From Camellia lanceoleosa (taxonomy: Eukaryota > Streptophyta > Magnoliopsida > Ericales > Theaceae): DNA of 64,000 nt. The stretch covers positions 47,029,022-47,093,021 of the forward strand of contig CM045768.1 of NCBI GenBank assembly GCA_025200525.1, read 5' to 3'. The notes beneath the pieces were generated by a model, which had not been told where the DNA came from, ran no database searches, and saw only the letters and a list, made by a program, of their open reading frames with translations. This document shows positions 10,226 to 23,567 of the stretch, piece by piece (within the stretch, counting starts at the first letter, position 1; every line of letters begins with the position of its first letter). A program made the translations under genes and the position numbers.

Positions 10226-12499
10226 AACTTTAACATAGAAGTTCGGTCAATTCCTTTGTCATAAAAGTTTAATTCATTCTTCAATAACTCCGCAATTCAC
10301 AATCCGATTCGGTATTTAGTTCAGTGACTCATCACAGTTATCCAAGGTCAATCAAAAGTCTACAGGAATTTAAAGCGGATCCAGACACTAATTCCCGAGC
10401 CAACAAAGATAACAACGAAGCAATCAACCACACGACATATGTAACTCATATATCCTCATAGTACCAATTGTAAAGGACAATAACATCGAGGCAATCGACT
10501 TCTAACAGAATACACGTGTTCTCAATTCATTCAACAGTTTACAGTTTACAATTCGGTTCAACATTTAATTCCCTGTTCCTTCGAGTCTTTCCACACTATC
10601 TCATAGTCGCCAAAAGCAGAAGGCAATTCGTATATTAATCCCCATGATGTCAAAGATGATATCAAAATAGTCAATCACATGTTAAACACAATTTACACAT
10701 CCTCAGAGCCCCAATTGCAGAATATAATGGCACTGAGTAGTTATTTACACAAGGCATATTGAATTCACATACTTTCGGACAATCAGGGTTTTTAAAAGCT
10801 TCTTGGATATTAATAACATCTACATAATACCAAAGGATGACATTCCGGACAAAACAAATGAATAATCATCTCAGAATCAAAGCACACCCGTTTACGACCG
10901 TCGGTGGCCGACCCGAGATCAATTAGACAAACCCACTCGTACAAAACCGTCGGTGGCAAAAGAGATATCTCAACAAAGGTTCTACATAGGCTTAACGTCC
11001 CCTAGCACGAAAGGACGTCTCAAGAATGTCATCAAAACAAACACAATACCATTCACATAACCTGATTTCCCAAAATTCGATAACACTGAAGCAGACATAT
11101 GAAACATATTCTGATTAGTCGAGGATAAATATTCATTACTGTTTACAGTCAAATCAATCTGTTGTCATCGGCTTCCATAGCGTCAAATAAGCAAGGGTAT
11201 GACAATACACAAGCATTGTTCCTTAAGACACCTAATCACTGGATTTGCACAATTCAGTTCATTTCTAACACATGTGTCCCCAATAGTTAAGGTTGGTTCT
11301 CAATGGTGTTCATGGTTAGATCAATCTGTTAATAGCCCACAAAAGGTCTTTCGAGTAAGTTAAGTACTCCAAACGGATTCAAGTTTTGGGTCTATCAATT
11401 TTCCTGCCAAGAATAATCTGGCTATTTATTCATATGTAATCCGTACTTTCCCTTATCAAGGTCAAATAAGATAGAGGGTCTTATTGAATTAATCCCGTCA
11501 AAGGTCTTGCCAAATTAAATCGAGCAAAGGTCCCATCAAATTATATCAAATGAGAGTTCTAACAGGCCCAATCAAACAAAAGTTCTATTAGATTAAATCA
11601 GATAAAATTTTTCTCAATGGGGTATTTTTGGTTTTGTAAGGCACACTTCGTTGCGTAGGTACATAGTCGATAGTTTCACAACTGTTCTAAGTTCATCAGT
11701 TCTCAAAGTTATATCGGAGTCATTTATCACAATTGTTCATGTCAAAGTATTTCAAATCATGTACAATATGGCATTGTTCACATAAGTTCAGGTGTAGTTG
11801 CATATGCAGGCGTCCATATCAGGAGGTATATATCATAATCAGTATAGAAATTCTCGAATAGGTCTTATAGAGAAGCACATGGTACACAGTAACACATTAA
11901 ACAAAGTTCTTCGGTTACACATAATATAGGATTTGTCACGCAAAGGTTCCAAATTAGTCACAAAAACATAGGTTTACGAGTCAAGCTTAATATAGTCACA
12001 TAGTTCAATCAATTTTCTACCAATTCAAGTACATGATCTCGCAATTTATAAAGTTCGTTATTTGGGGTGCTCAACCCAATCACACAATCACAGAGTCATA
12101 ATTCCAGTGGTTTAGTTATTGAAGGTAGTAATATAACAAATCACCCTGAGCATAGGTTTAGATGTACATGTGCATGTGCAGAGTTAATTGATATCCCAAT
12201 ACGTGTTTCACAAATTTCCCAAATGGAACACATACATTCAACGAATACGGTCTCGATCTCGTGGGTCTAACTAATCTAGATACACAAGCAGTAGATATGA
12301 AAGAATATGCCAATCCGAATCAAACAATATCCCAAGCAAAGATGTACACATGTACTAATTCAGAATCAATCAACATATAAGCATTCGTTTATAAACAGTA
12401 TAGATACCTGGGATAGTGGTCGTAGTATTCTGAGTGCTTTCTAGGATGAGTGTAATTACTCTATCCTATTTAGCAATTCCTACCATTGGTACGAATCTA
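10226..12499 (-). other. Element B internal region, unrecognisable
   Basis: This should hold RNase H, reverse transcriptase and protease. It is AT-rich, full of stops, and no motif could be read with confidence. Confidence 0.6.
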
Positions 12500-12830
12500 G
12501 CCGAGGCAAAAGATTTATTCATATTTTGTTCAGTTCAGGGACAGTTCCTTACCATACGGTCCATTTTACCACTTCTATAACGAGCCCTAGAAATTTGATA
12601 ACAAACTCCTCAGCGTTTTCTACACTGGTGGTGGCAAAGGTTCTTGTCGTAGCGGCAACTGACGTTGTTGTCTTAAAATCTCTGTCATTTCTTGTACTAT
12701 TCTTTGTAGTCTATCAAGTCGGGTTGTGGAAGAGTCTGCCAACTCGTATGCCCTTGCTTTATCTATGTTCTACACAAACTCTCATTAAGCCTTGCCAAAT
12801 ACCGGGATGCCCAATACAAAAATAAACACA
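12500..12830 (-). pseudogene. Possible gag N-terminal relic (element B)
   Basis: Minus-strand translation gives a TTRLDRLQRIVQEMTEILRQ segment, like the charged coiled start of gypsy gag, at the right distance (about 0.6 kb) from the primer site. The frame then breaks. The + strand 99-codon frame here is its shadow. Confidence 0.45.
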
Positions 12831-13381
12831 GATACACATGTGTACATTCGCACATAGGCACATTGTTATATTCTCATTTTATGTATCGTCAAGGCACAAT
12901 TAATCACATACGTAACAGATAATTGCATATTTATCAGATATCGCATGCTGAACATTTACTAAGTAGTCATATACTCAAATTATGTTCATATTTCACATAG
13001 ACACCCATTTGTAGAATCGAATGCACATAAACAACTTTTCATGACTCATATGTTCATGTATGTGCATTATAACAAAACAAACTTGTTATACACATTAGTG
13101 TAACAATTCATATCTCATATAATCACATGTTCTGACCATCTGATTAAACTTGCATTATACTTTATATTAAAGATTCATAGGTATGCATATACTAAAGAGC
13201 GTACGTATTCAAATAATTTGCAATGCAAGCAAATTACAAACTTATAATACATAATCGTTCATATTGAACATTTAAGCGCATTCTTAATGCTTTCAAATTC
13301 ATACTTATCACATGAATGCATCCTAGATCTTATCTAGACGCTTATTGCTCTTTTGGACAAGTGTGTGAGTTATTAACTCGT
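12831..13381 (-). other. Element B 5' leader
   Basis: Between the primer site and the putative gag start. No features seen beyond AT-rich sequence. Confidence 0.5.
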
Positions 13382-13393
13382 GCTCTGATACCA
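13382..13393 (-). other. Primer-binding site of element B (initiator Met tRNA type)
   Basis: The minus strand reads TGGTATCAGAGC, the classic plant retroelement primer site complementary to initiator methionine tRNA. It follows the LTR end CATGACA after a 3-base GAG spacer. Confidence 0.92.
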
Positions 13394-14029
13394 CTCTGTC
13401 ATGACCCGAACCCGCCTCTATGGGTTAAGGCCATAACCGGCCAGTAATCACGAGATTACCTACGGCCTCAAACCAAATAAGACAAAACTCATCAGAGTAT
13501 AGGGGCCAAACAGAAGCAAATTTAAAACTTTGTCCATAGAGCCGTGTTTATATACACATCGTAACATTCCATACATACATATGTTAATAACTCACAGCAG
13601 AAAGTATAGTAACATAAAGTTCTGTACAGACAGGATCATTCAAATCTAAGTCAGCCAAACAAAACTATACACAGACATAAACCAAAGTCCTCGCCAACAT
13701 GACAAAATAGTATAGAATGGCAAAAGGGCGAAGACGTGTCTCATGCGTGAGATGCAAGGGCTGACTCTTCAAAACCTTAGTTGTTCCACACAGACTTCAC
13801 TGAGGCTGGGTCTGGACCTCTCTTGCTCACCTACAAACACATGAATGAGCGTGAGCGAAAGCCCAGTGAATAATATTAAATAAAGAATATATATTGGAAC
13901 AATATATCCCAAACGGCCTTGGGCCCAGTTTATATTTCTAACTAATATACACACACATAGACATATGTAAGTTAAGTAATTGCGGTTCCAAACACATCAT
14001 ACGGCCTCGGGCCCAATTCATTCGTATTA

Positions 14030-14400
14030 TTCAGGTCAAACTAGCCTTCGGCTCATTCATACTTTCATGTCAAACTGTTATTCGTGTCAAGCTATCATTC
14101 GTGTCAAACTGGCCTTCGGCCCATTTAAACTTTCATTTGTGTCAAAATGGCCTTTGGCCCATTCAGATGAAAAACTGGCATTTGGTCCATTCATTCGTTC
14201 ATGTCGAAACGGCCTCTAGCCCATTCATTCATGTCAAAACGGCCTCCGGCCCATTCATTCATGTCAAAACGGCCTCTGGCCCATTCGTTCATGTCAAAAC
14301 AGCCTCTGGCCCATTCGTTCATGTCAAAACGGCCTCTGGTCCATTCATTCTATTATTCAGATTAGACTGGCCTCTAGCCCACTCATTTGGTATAGCAAAC
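14030..14400. repeat. 30-bp tandem repeat in B 5' LTR
   Basis: About ten units like TTCATGTCAAAACGGCCTC + TGGCCCATTCA, exactly 30 bp apart in the cleanest part (14222-14340) and looser on both sides. The reading frames at 13980-14424 are only translations of this repeat. Confidence 0.9.
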
Positions 14401-14723
14401 ATTGTCCACCAATCGAATCAATGAACTTATAAAACTTACATAGAAGTAAGCAATTGGACAACAACATATTTCAGATATCTTTGTTAAGATATTACTCACA
14501 GTGATTGGCTGATTGACTTGCCCTAGAGCTTGACCCTACACATCACATAACACATATGGGTCACAACCGATTCAATCCGTTCTTAATTCATATATTCCTC
14601 TTTAGGCTTAATTCTTATTCTTTTAACTCATTTACAATGCTCAATGTATCCCTAAGAGTACTTAGAAATGAAAGGGAATGGAAAACAGAACACAGAATGC
14701 ATTTTCAAAATTTCAGAAAACAA

Positions 14724-14940
14724 GGTCCCCGCTCGAGCGGACCCTTGAGGCCTGTAAAAGTACCAGATATATCAAAATTACGCTCGAGCGCGAAGTCTGG
14801 CGCTCGAGTTGAAGGCCTGTCTACATAGCTCCCCACTCGAGCGTGAACTCCCCCGCTCGAGCGAACATCATGTCTGCAGAAAATACTGGGAGCACAAAAT
14901 TCATGCTCGAGCGGCGATTTCCCCGCTCGAGTGGACATCA
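14724..14940. repeat. CGCTCGAGCG palindrome cluster in B 5' LTR
   Basis: About eight copies, intact or with one change, of a decamer palindrome centred on CTCGAG, spaced 15-50 bp. Confidence 0.85.
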
Positions 14941-15966
14941 AATTTTCTGGGTTTTCCAGAACATGTTCTTGAGCTTCAATTCGATGTTCAAAGGTTCCAA
15001 ATGCATGATTTTGGCTCAAACTTCACATATACATATTCTAACATGATATAAACACCAAATTACAACACAATGAAGCTCAATTTCACAATTTCATCACATG
15101 TATGTCTCAAATTAACTCAAACTCATCACCAACACACTAGATTCAAACATGCAAGACTCAAACTCCCATGATTTGCACTTGCATGTGAAATATACACGAT
15201 ATTCTCAACTTAATTGGTGAAGAGGTGATCAAATACACAGTCATTAATCAAAACTCAACATGGATCATACACCTTGTGCTCAAATATGGAAATTCATAGT
15301 AATTTCCTATATGCATGCATCTATTGACTTTAAATTCAACAAATACAACTCAATTTCCTCATAATCAAACTAATTCATGTTCTTGACCATTAATCAAACT
15401 TGAATTCACAATTTACAACATTAAACTCATGAATTCCCTTACCTAGGAGCTCAATCTTCCAAACTATAGCAAATTCTTGAGTTTAATCTTCAAATTCCCC
15501 AACTTTGAGCCAAGATTACACAATTCTCTCCCTCTCTCTCTCTATAGCCGGCCCTCTCTTTTCCTTGGGTTCAAAATCAGCCAAAATGAAGCTAAAGAGG
15601 GAATTTGAGGGTGTAGTGCCTCATTACAACAAATCCCACTAATGCCAATATAATAATAATAAAGTAATTAGGTACTAATTCATCAATTTAATCAATTTAA
15701 TATGATCCGAATCAATTTCCAATTAAATTTCAGCGTAGGCTCTAAAATTACACTAATCATAATGGCGCAATCAATTTCAGGTTCTGTGGCCGATAAGGCC
15801 TTCAATTTAATTTCCTAAGCAGATAATCAAACAGATATTCCTACAGTGAACAGATAGAAATTCAAAACCACATATATTCATATAAATGGCACTCAAAATC
15901 ATATCAAAGACACAATCATATGCATAAGGAGGATCAATTAGCATAATACGAAATAGGGGTATCACA

Positions 15967-18075
15967 ACTAAACCATGATACGAATTTTATTTTCTTTATA
16001 TGTTCATGTTCTGATTAGTTAATAAATCCTAAAATTTATTATGTAAAGCATACAAGTATACGCTAGTTTGTTCAAATTGGAATAATTCAATTTCATGTTT
16101 GTTTTTTGAAACGGGTTTGAATTTGTCACTTGACAAAGTGGGCTTAAAGCTTGTAAATTTGCCACTTGACAAAGTGGGCTTAAACGTACATTCATCGAAT
16201 CATTCCAATTCAAGCAACAAGTCTTCATCCACAGGCATTCAAGCAATTATATCAAGTAAGCAAATAGCCACATGGTAGGGTGCTAAACATAATAAGAAAA
16301 TTATGTACAAGCAAGATGCTAAAGCATAAAAACTCACATATTTACTGACGTCCCTCGAACAGCTACAAAACAAAGTTAGTAAAATATGAATGATCTTATA
16401 TACAAATCCTAATGCAATACATACACAAGAATACTTCTAAAGATCCGGCTTCTAAAATATGGCATGTGAATCATCTCAATAACATGAGGTAGCGCAAACA
16501 ATCACATAGAAATTGATTAAATCCACAAATGCAAATTTAGCTGAATCTTAATGCATGAAGCATGGATGCAAAGTATGGATATGCATGGCATGTCAGATAT
16601 ATACATATGTACAGTTAGGGAAAGCGAGTAAAGAATGGGATAGAAAGGAGAGAGGTGGGGAATTATTACAACACTTTAAATATTACAAATCCGAGAGAAA
16701 TGAATAAAATCAAAACCTCACAAACACTCAAAATAAAAATAAAAGTTTTAACTCCCGACCATTCATTAACTAGCAAAGATCCACGTGTCTTCAATCCAAC
16801 AAGCCTCAGTCCATATACTTCTCATCTTCACTGGAAGCCCCATCTAAGCCACTCAAAATGTTAAATTGATTAGGAATTTTAGGTGAGCATATACATATAT
16901 GCATATAATAACTGGTATTGACTCATGATTAAGATAATATATATAATTAAAGAGAAATGACAAACAACACCCATGACTCACATATTATATACATAAAATC
17001 TATATAAAAATGGCAGAACCCACCCATGACTTAGATATTCTACATATAACATATATATATATATAATCTCCACCATCATCTCACACTTATCAACCAAAAG
17101 CTGGGCGGCAAAATTAAAAGCTAAATACACTCCCAAAATATGACCCATGTGCTTCAGATATTCAGATCATATTATTGAGTCACTTATCTACACACCAATA
17201 TATAACTATATGTATCATAAGTGACTCACTACAAAGTATGAGCCTATGTGACGGCCCATACCAACGCATCCATGCAGCCATGCTATTCCACACCTAAACC
17301 AACTAACACTAGATGACAACCCAGCACCAAAAACAAACATCAATCTGCTCAATTGCGACCTCGGCTGCCAATATGTAGCATAGAACTATATAATCGGCCA
17401 ATTATATAAGTACCAAATCAAAACAGGTTCACTGGGAAAGAGAAAAAGAGAGATGTCAGCGGCGGAAATGAGGCTGCAGGTGGTGTTGTCGACGAGGGAG
17501 ACTTCATCGAGGTCGTCGGCATTAATGAGGTTCTTGATTACGGTACGGGAGTGGAGGATGCATAAGAAGTGAAACTGAGTCCGAGCGCGAACTTGCTGCC
17601 TTAGATACCAGCACCGCCACTTGGTCTCAAGCTTATCACCGTTTGATCTGTAAAGTGGTAAGAGATATATATATATATATATATTGGTCTCGGGCTAGAG
17701 AGAGAGAAGAGGTGGTGGTGAATCTTCGGCTGCTGTTGCGGTGGTTATTGGCGGCGATCGAAGTGGTGCTGGTAATGGATAAAAAGATGAAGCAGCCGAG
17801 GTGAGTGAGGAGGAGGAAGAGGAAGAGGAAGAGGGAGATGAAGTTGGAGCAAAGACCAGACCAGGGTTTCGATCTGTGAAGGGGTTCGAATTGAAGTGGG
17901 TTTCGTTGCGTTGTAGGTTTCGATCGTCATGACGGCTTCAATGAATCCTTGATGAGGCTGGAATGGAGAGCCATAGACACACAACATGTATGTATCATCA
18001 GACATCGAGGGAAAGAATGGTTTGCATGTGTCCACAAACTTCACCAACCCAGCCCTCCTGAGAGAGAGAGTCAGC
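15967..18075 (-). mobile_element. 3' LTR of element C, first part
   Basis: Collinear with 45217-47315. It starts ACTAAACCATGAT, the point where element B entered, and stops at GAGAGAGTCAGC where a family-B solo LTR enters; the LTR resumes at 24999 with ACCCATCTGTG. About 335 bp of its 3' end (equivalent to 44881-45216) are missing. Confidence 0.87.
17455..18065. other. Coding-like GC-rich segment inside LTR C
   Basis: This part of the LTR is far less AT-rich than its surroundings and is present in both C LTRs (also 46700-47310). A minus-strand frame of 119 codons (17745-18104) includes RRAGLVKFVDTCKPFFPSMS. Nearer 17460-17575 the minus strand reads TVIKNLINADDLDEVSLVDN and the plus strand has a 39-codon frame from ATG. 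None is recognised. It could be captured host DNA or a CT-rich LTR leader. The + frame is kept in both copies with amino-acid changes. Confidence 0.4.
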
Positions 18076-19646
18076 TGTAATAACCCCGACCCACAATTAG
18101 CCATTAGTCAGTAATCAAGGATGTTAATTAAGCGAATAAAATAAATTATGAGATTATTATGGAATTTTACATGATTTTGGCCTCCTATCTGTTACGTGTA
18201 GAAATATCTGTTTGGATTCCGCTTTAAGATATAAATTGAAAGCCTTATCGGCATCCGAAGCCCAAATTGATTACATCAACGTGTTATTTGGAAATTTTAG
18301 AACACCATGGAAAATTTTATTAAGAATTGATTCGGTTCGGTAAAAATCGCATGTGATTAAATTGAACCGTGATGGGAACTAATTTGGATTAATTGAATTT
18401 CGTGCTAACCTGAATAAATTAAGGTTACTTATGTTTGATTTAAATAATGCATGATTGGTACCTAATCTAATCCTATTAATGATCCAAGATGTGATTGAGT
18501 GTATAATGTGTTGAGGCATTTTGTGGTGTTGAGTGTAGGGGATTAAAACCCATGTGTGTGTGTGTGTTGGAAGTGTGCATGTGTGTGCACGTGTTTGGTG
18601 CTCAAAGTGAGGTGTGTTTTGTGTATATTCAACTAAGTGAGGGGGTGTGGTAGTGTAGACACCCTATTTTTGACCACCTTTAAGACTTGGACGCGACTGA
18701 TGGTTTTGGAAGTTGTGCAGTACAAAGGTTTAATTTCTTCGGCAAGAAGAAAGAGTCAAATCTCAACTTCATACCCCATTTTTTTGGACCAAAATGATCT
18801 TGATCAAAAGATTTTAGTCTTAAAACCCTCTCTTTCAAAACGTTTTTGAAATAAAGCTTTTACGATGTTCCGAGGCTCGCATTTTGTCAAATATTGCGCT
18901 TTTCGGTAAACCGAGCAAGGACAAAGTGGAAATGAATGAAAGAGAGATGAAATATTTGAAAAATCTTTCAAAACACCTTACTTAAGGGTTTGGAGTTGAA
19001 GAAAAGAGGAGAAGAGGGGATTTTGGGCATGAACCGTTAAGAAAGAGTTGAACAGCCCTCGCCAAATCGGGCCTATTCATTTGCATACTTGGAATCAAGC
19101 TATGAGGCCACCACCGTTGGAAATAAGACTTCCGGGGCTTCATTTTGCACTCAAGAATCTCCTAAATCCAATTCCGGACGGGGGAGATATAGTTGATTGA
19201 AGTAGGGCATCACTCCGGTTAGACTGAAATCTGCGCGGCTTCACCAAAAAGGGCATAACTTTTTCTATAGGAGGAATTTTAATGCAAGGTTTATTCGATT
19301 GGAAAGATAACTTCCGGAGCTTCAATTTGGATACTTGAATGGCCACCATTGGACTTCCCTAGCACTGGCCGGCCACCTTTCTTTCCGGCAGACCCATTTT
19401 TTTTTCCCTAAAAAGTAGCAGGCCGGCCAGAAAATGTAGAGAAAAAGTAGCAGGCCGGCCACTTACCTAATTGGATGACCTTTTTTTCCCTTTTGAGCTA
19501 GCTGGCCATGAACCTCCTCCCAAGTGTGTTCCAGCCATGTATTTTGTTTTGCACATCACCCATGTCCGAGGGTTTGGCCCTTTGGGGGGGAATTTTGAAT
19601 TTGTTTTCCCCCCCCATTTTTTCTCCTCTTTTCCACCTCTTTTGTC

Positions 19647-19653
19647 TATATAA
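19647..19653 (+). promoter_or_regulatory. TATA box of LTR A2
   Basis: GTCTATATAATTAG context, 240 bp before the conserved donor-like site TTCAAGG|GTGAGC at 19881-19892. Confidence 0.6.
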
Positions 19654-19880
19654 TTAGACCCTCCAGCTCTCATTTGAGGGGTTAGAAATTTTGGTTTAAG
19701 CCTCTTGCATCAAATCTCTCTCCCTCTCTACTCCAAGCACCAAAACTCTTCAAATCCTACACCATTTTACACTACACCTCATAGCACAAGGCCTCCATAC
19801 TCTATATCAGCAACTTGAGGCTGTTTTTCAGAGCTTAGGAGCACCCAAACTTGGTCCAAAGGTTGTCAAAGATTGGTTCT

Positions 19881-19892
19881 TCAAGGGTGAGC
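19881..19892 (+). other. Conserved splice-donor-like site in LTR A2
   Basis: TTCTTCAAGG|GTGAGC. Same motif and spacing from the TATA box as in the other A LTRs. Confidence 0.55.
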
Positions 19893-19959
19893 CACTTTTT
19901 TTCTCTTTTTGAGCTTATTTTGTATGCTTTCTAAGTCATTCTTGTTTGCATTTTTGGGC

Positions 19960-20770
19960 TCTGATCCTAACTGAAAATAGCATTTTTTTAGGCCTTTTTC
20001 ATGTTTGTTTAAGGGTCCTTCCCCGTTTAAGGTCCCTAGCCACCACTTGCCTCTTTAGCTCTCTTGTATGCCTCTTTCTTGCATAGTATTTTAGGCCTAT
20101 TTATAAACTATTTTGAGCTCTGTCATAAACTGAAAAGTAGCTTATTTTGAGCCCTTTTTCAACATTGTTGAGGGCTCATCACTGTTTGAGGCTTCCTTTT
20201 TCCACTTGCGTTTGTATCCCTCTTTTGACCTTATTTTTGCATGATTTGTTAGCCCCTTGTACTTGTATTTTTGGGCTTTGGTCCGAACTGTAAATAGCTT
20301 TATTTTGATCCCCTATTCATGTTTTATCAGGGTCTTTTGTTGTTGGAGGCTTCCTTCTTGCTCTTTGTGTTTAAACCTCTTTTTTGGCCTTATCTTGCAT
20401 AGTATTTTAGGCTTGCTTGTGCACTGTTTTGGGTTTGGTCATCAATTGTAAAATGCCATGTTTTGGGTCCCTCTTCAACATTGTTGAAGGGCCCTCCTCT
20501 GTTTGAGGCCAGAAACCATTACTTGCTTCTTTGTCTCCTTTTTGGCCCATTTCTTGCATAATAATTTAGCCATACTTGTGTTTGTTTTCGTGGCTTGTTG
20601 TAAACTGTAAAGTGCTTCATTTTGAGCCCCTCTTCAACTTTGTTGAAGGGATCTTGGCCATTTAGGGCCAACAGCTACTACTTGCTTCTTTATCTCTCTT
20701 TCGAGGCCATTTTTGCATGTTGGTTTAGCCCTACTTGTGTTCACCTTTTGGCCTTTCTTAAAACTGGAAA
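19960..20770 (+). repeat. Degenerate 120-140-bp tandem units in LTR A2
   Basis: Units carry CAACATTGTTGAAGGG, a line like AACTGTAAAATGC and TTTTGGCC...TTGCAT. About six degenerate units lie downstream of the donor-like site. Related units fill 29200-30800 in A3 and 39570-40330 in A4, which may explain the 3.9-5.2 kb length range of these LTRs. Confidence 0.7.
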
Positions 20771-22375
20771 TATGCTTTTTTTGGGACTTTCTTGATTCTT
20801 TCTTCATACTTCATGTTCAAATAATGCATTCTTTGTATAGCTATAAGTCATTCCATGCGCCTAATTTCGAGTTTCGAGTCTTATTTCATGCATCGGGTGC
20901 CATGTTTTCATGTTTCGGGGCTGTTTTGCATCATATTTTAGCGCTGAAATTTGCATGCTAATATGCTATATTCCATGCCTTGCCATGCTTTGTTAGAGTG
21001 GCATTTGGTGCCTTAGGGTCGGTCCTCGGTTTATTAATGCGTGCACGCATCTCGAGTGTCTCATTTTCATCTAATGGCCTCCTATGTGAGTGTGGCTGAG
21101 GTCCACTTGTGTTGGTGTAAGTCCATTATGCATTGCGTATGCCATTTCATTTCATAGCATTGTGTATACTAGGTTGTATGTTAGCGCATTGTGTATGCCA
21201 TGTTGCCTCATGCATCGTGTATGCCATTCCATAGCATTGTGCATGTTAGGTTGTATCTTAGTTGCATTCATGCATGTCATGCATATTGCATTGTGTTCGG
21301 GATAGGAGTTAGCCCGAGCACGGGAAACGAGGTACGTTTCGTACTTCGAGTGACGGAACGTGTCTCAATTCCCTATCGCCGACACTCCAGATTATCCATG
21401 ATGGAGTCTCGGTCTTGTTGTATTTTCATATGCATTCATTCCATATTGAGTTGTGCAATTCGACTCCTCGGCCATCATGCATCGAGATGCGTGATTGGTG
21501 GCACGAGGATCGAGGCATGCATACATGTGTGAAAATACTTTGCCATGCCCCCTCTGTTCTCTGCAAAAGAAATCAAGAATCAAGACCTTAGAAGCTTGGC
21601 ACGTATTCCAAGAATAATTGCAAACAGAGGCTAATTGGGGCATCGCCATGGATTTCCGCGCAAAGGTAACCCGAGCATGCATCATTCATCATCTGGAGAA
21701 GAGTCGAGACAGTCCCTGGCTTGCATGCCAATTTAATGCTTTCCTAGTTAAATTTGTTAATTAATTAGGATTTTGTACATATTTGGACTGTATTATTTAT
21801 TGGGACTGTATTATTTATTTGGGACTGTACTATTTATTCGGACCTTCTGCGCGAGGGCATAATTGTAATAAGTGTGCGTGAGTGTGATGTATGTCTTCCA
21901 ACCCCACGTCTTTCTTCCCTTTTATTTACCAGCTTATGATGGTTAGATTAGGGCATGTTTCAATTAGCATACAAAGATGATAGCATGTTTGCATTCATTC
22001 ATCTGTCTTGCATGCAGACTCGGCCAGCATCATACTAATCGCATTTGTATTTCAATTCTAAGTTGAATACATGTTAGTCGTAGTATTCCATACGCCATGT
22101 TTAGAGTAGCCGAGCTGCTATAGTTGCATTTTGCATGTGTTGCATTAGGCATTTCAGATATTTAGGATCATGCATGGATTTCTAATCGGTTCGCTTTTGG
22201 CTTGGAGTACTCGGTGAGTTTTATGCTTTAGCATCCTTGCATGCGTGTGAGTGACTGCCATGAATAGCATGCTTACCATGAGGCTATTTGCTTATGTGAT
22301 ATAACTGCCTGAATGCCTGTGGGTGAAGGTTGGGTTGTTTAGATTGGAACAAATCATCAACTGTTTGTTTTAAGC

Positions 22376-22454
22376 CCACTAGATAGTGGCAAAAACATGT
22401 TTTCTAAGCCCACCTGAGGGTGGCAAATCCACGTCTTAGCCTACCTGCGGGTAG
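22376..22454 (+). repeat. Three successive U5 hairpins in LTR A2
   Basis: CCACTAGATAGTGG at 22376-22389, CCACCTGAGGGTGG at 22410-22423 and CTACCTGCGGGTAG at 22441-22454. Each is a 4-bp stem with a 6-base loop, and stem bases change on both arms together. Confidence 0.8.
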
Positions 22455-23567
22455 CACCATCAAACCATTTTCAAACAAACAAACATGAAATGTTTTGTTC
22501 CAATTTAGGCGACCCAGTCTATACTTGTATGTTGTGCGCATCACATAGTAAATCTAGGCTAATAACCAGAATAAGAGCACACAAAGTTTTCAAAACTAGA
22601 TATCATGATTAGTAGAGGCCGATCTTTGATCGGGCGAGCGGGGGTGCTCACGAAGTGACCTTCCCCAATCGTACCCAAGTTCCCGAGCCGAGGCAACTTT
22701 GGTGATGATGGACACGTGGCCTTAGGCAAACGAGTCAGAGTTTCCTAAATTTCCCAAAAATAAAATATTTAGGTGGCGACTCTGTATTTGGCAAAGCAGT
22801 CTATGTTTGGCATTTCTTTCAAAAATTTGTTTTCTCAAAACGATTTGCCAGATTTGGACTCTTTGGTTCAAGATTAAGAACCGTGACACAAATCGAGTCC
22901 GAACTGTAGTGAGGTCCCCCGCGGGCTTGTTACAGGTAGGTTGCCTCTTTGGTCTCTTGTGTGAGAGAGAGAGTGTAACTAGAGAATGAGAGAGTGAGCT
23001 CTTGAGGTTGAAGAAGAAGAAGGAAATTAGGAGGACTATCTCTCATTGTTTGAAATCAAGAAGCTAGGTAAGAGTCTAGAGCCTATTCTTTTGTAGACAA
23101 CCTTCCATGCATCTTGTACTAAGAAATTGGTGAATCAATTACTGGAATTTGAAGTGAAGTTGGGTTTTTGAGCAAGAAAATGGCTTGTGTACATGTTTTT
23201 GGAGGATTATACCTTGTTCATTCATGTCTTGGGTTTTGCTCTTGAAATCTTTGCATGCATGTAAGTTTTACTCATCATCTTCAAGAAATTATCATGTTTC
23301 ATGTTTCAAAATTTCATGAGCTTATGGTTTTCATTGCATGTTTTGTAGAACAAAAGAAAGGAGTTTGAAAATCTTCCATGCATGAGCTTTGGAGTTCAAA
23401 TTTGCTAAATCCACGAGTTTTGAGCTAAATGTTTGAGAGTGATCATGTAATTGTGTTTTAGAAAGGCCTTCAAAGTGTTTTGATCAAACTTTGCATGAGT
23501 ACAGCCATTAAAATCACATTTTGAAGCTCAAACCCTGTTTTGAAAGAAAACCCAGAATTTTACAGTC

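Larger units (their letters stand above)
8054..15966 (-). mobile_element. Element B: decayed Ty3/gypsy (Del/Tekay-like) retrotransposon, left end truncated
   Basis: Read on the minus strand: 5' LTR 13397-15966, initiator-Met-type primer site 13382-13393, gag relic near 12500-12830, pol relics near 9460-10225, polypurine tract 9453-9472, then a partial 3' LTR 8054-9452. The missing part of the 3' LTR (equivalent to 13397-14557) was separated by insertion of A1 and then lost. The internal region is only 3.94 kb and full of stops. It was inserted at ACTAA in the C LTR: the right flank from 15967 continues at 45217 in the other C LTR. The left copy of the target duplication is gone. Confidence 0.88.
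13397..15966 (-). mobile_element. 5' LTR of element B (2570 bp)
   Basis: Minus-strand ends TGTGATACCCC...CATGACA, with the primer site adjacent. Contains the 30-bp tandem repeat at 14030-14400, the CGCTCGAGCG cluster and a (CT)n run near 15527-15543. No coding frame is supported. Confidence 0.9.
18654..22934 (+). mobile_element. Solo LTR of family A, copy A2 (4281 bp)
   Basis: TGTAGACACCC...CTTGTTACA flanked by a perfect 5-bp duplication GGTAG at 18649-18653 and 22935-22939. No internal sequence remains, so it arose by LTR-LTR recombination. It is nested in the family-B solo LTR. Confidence 0.95.
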
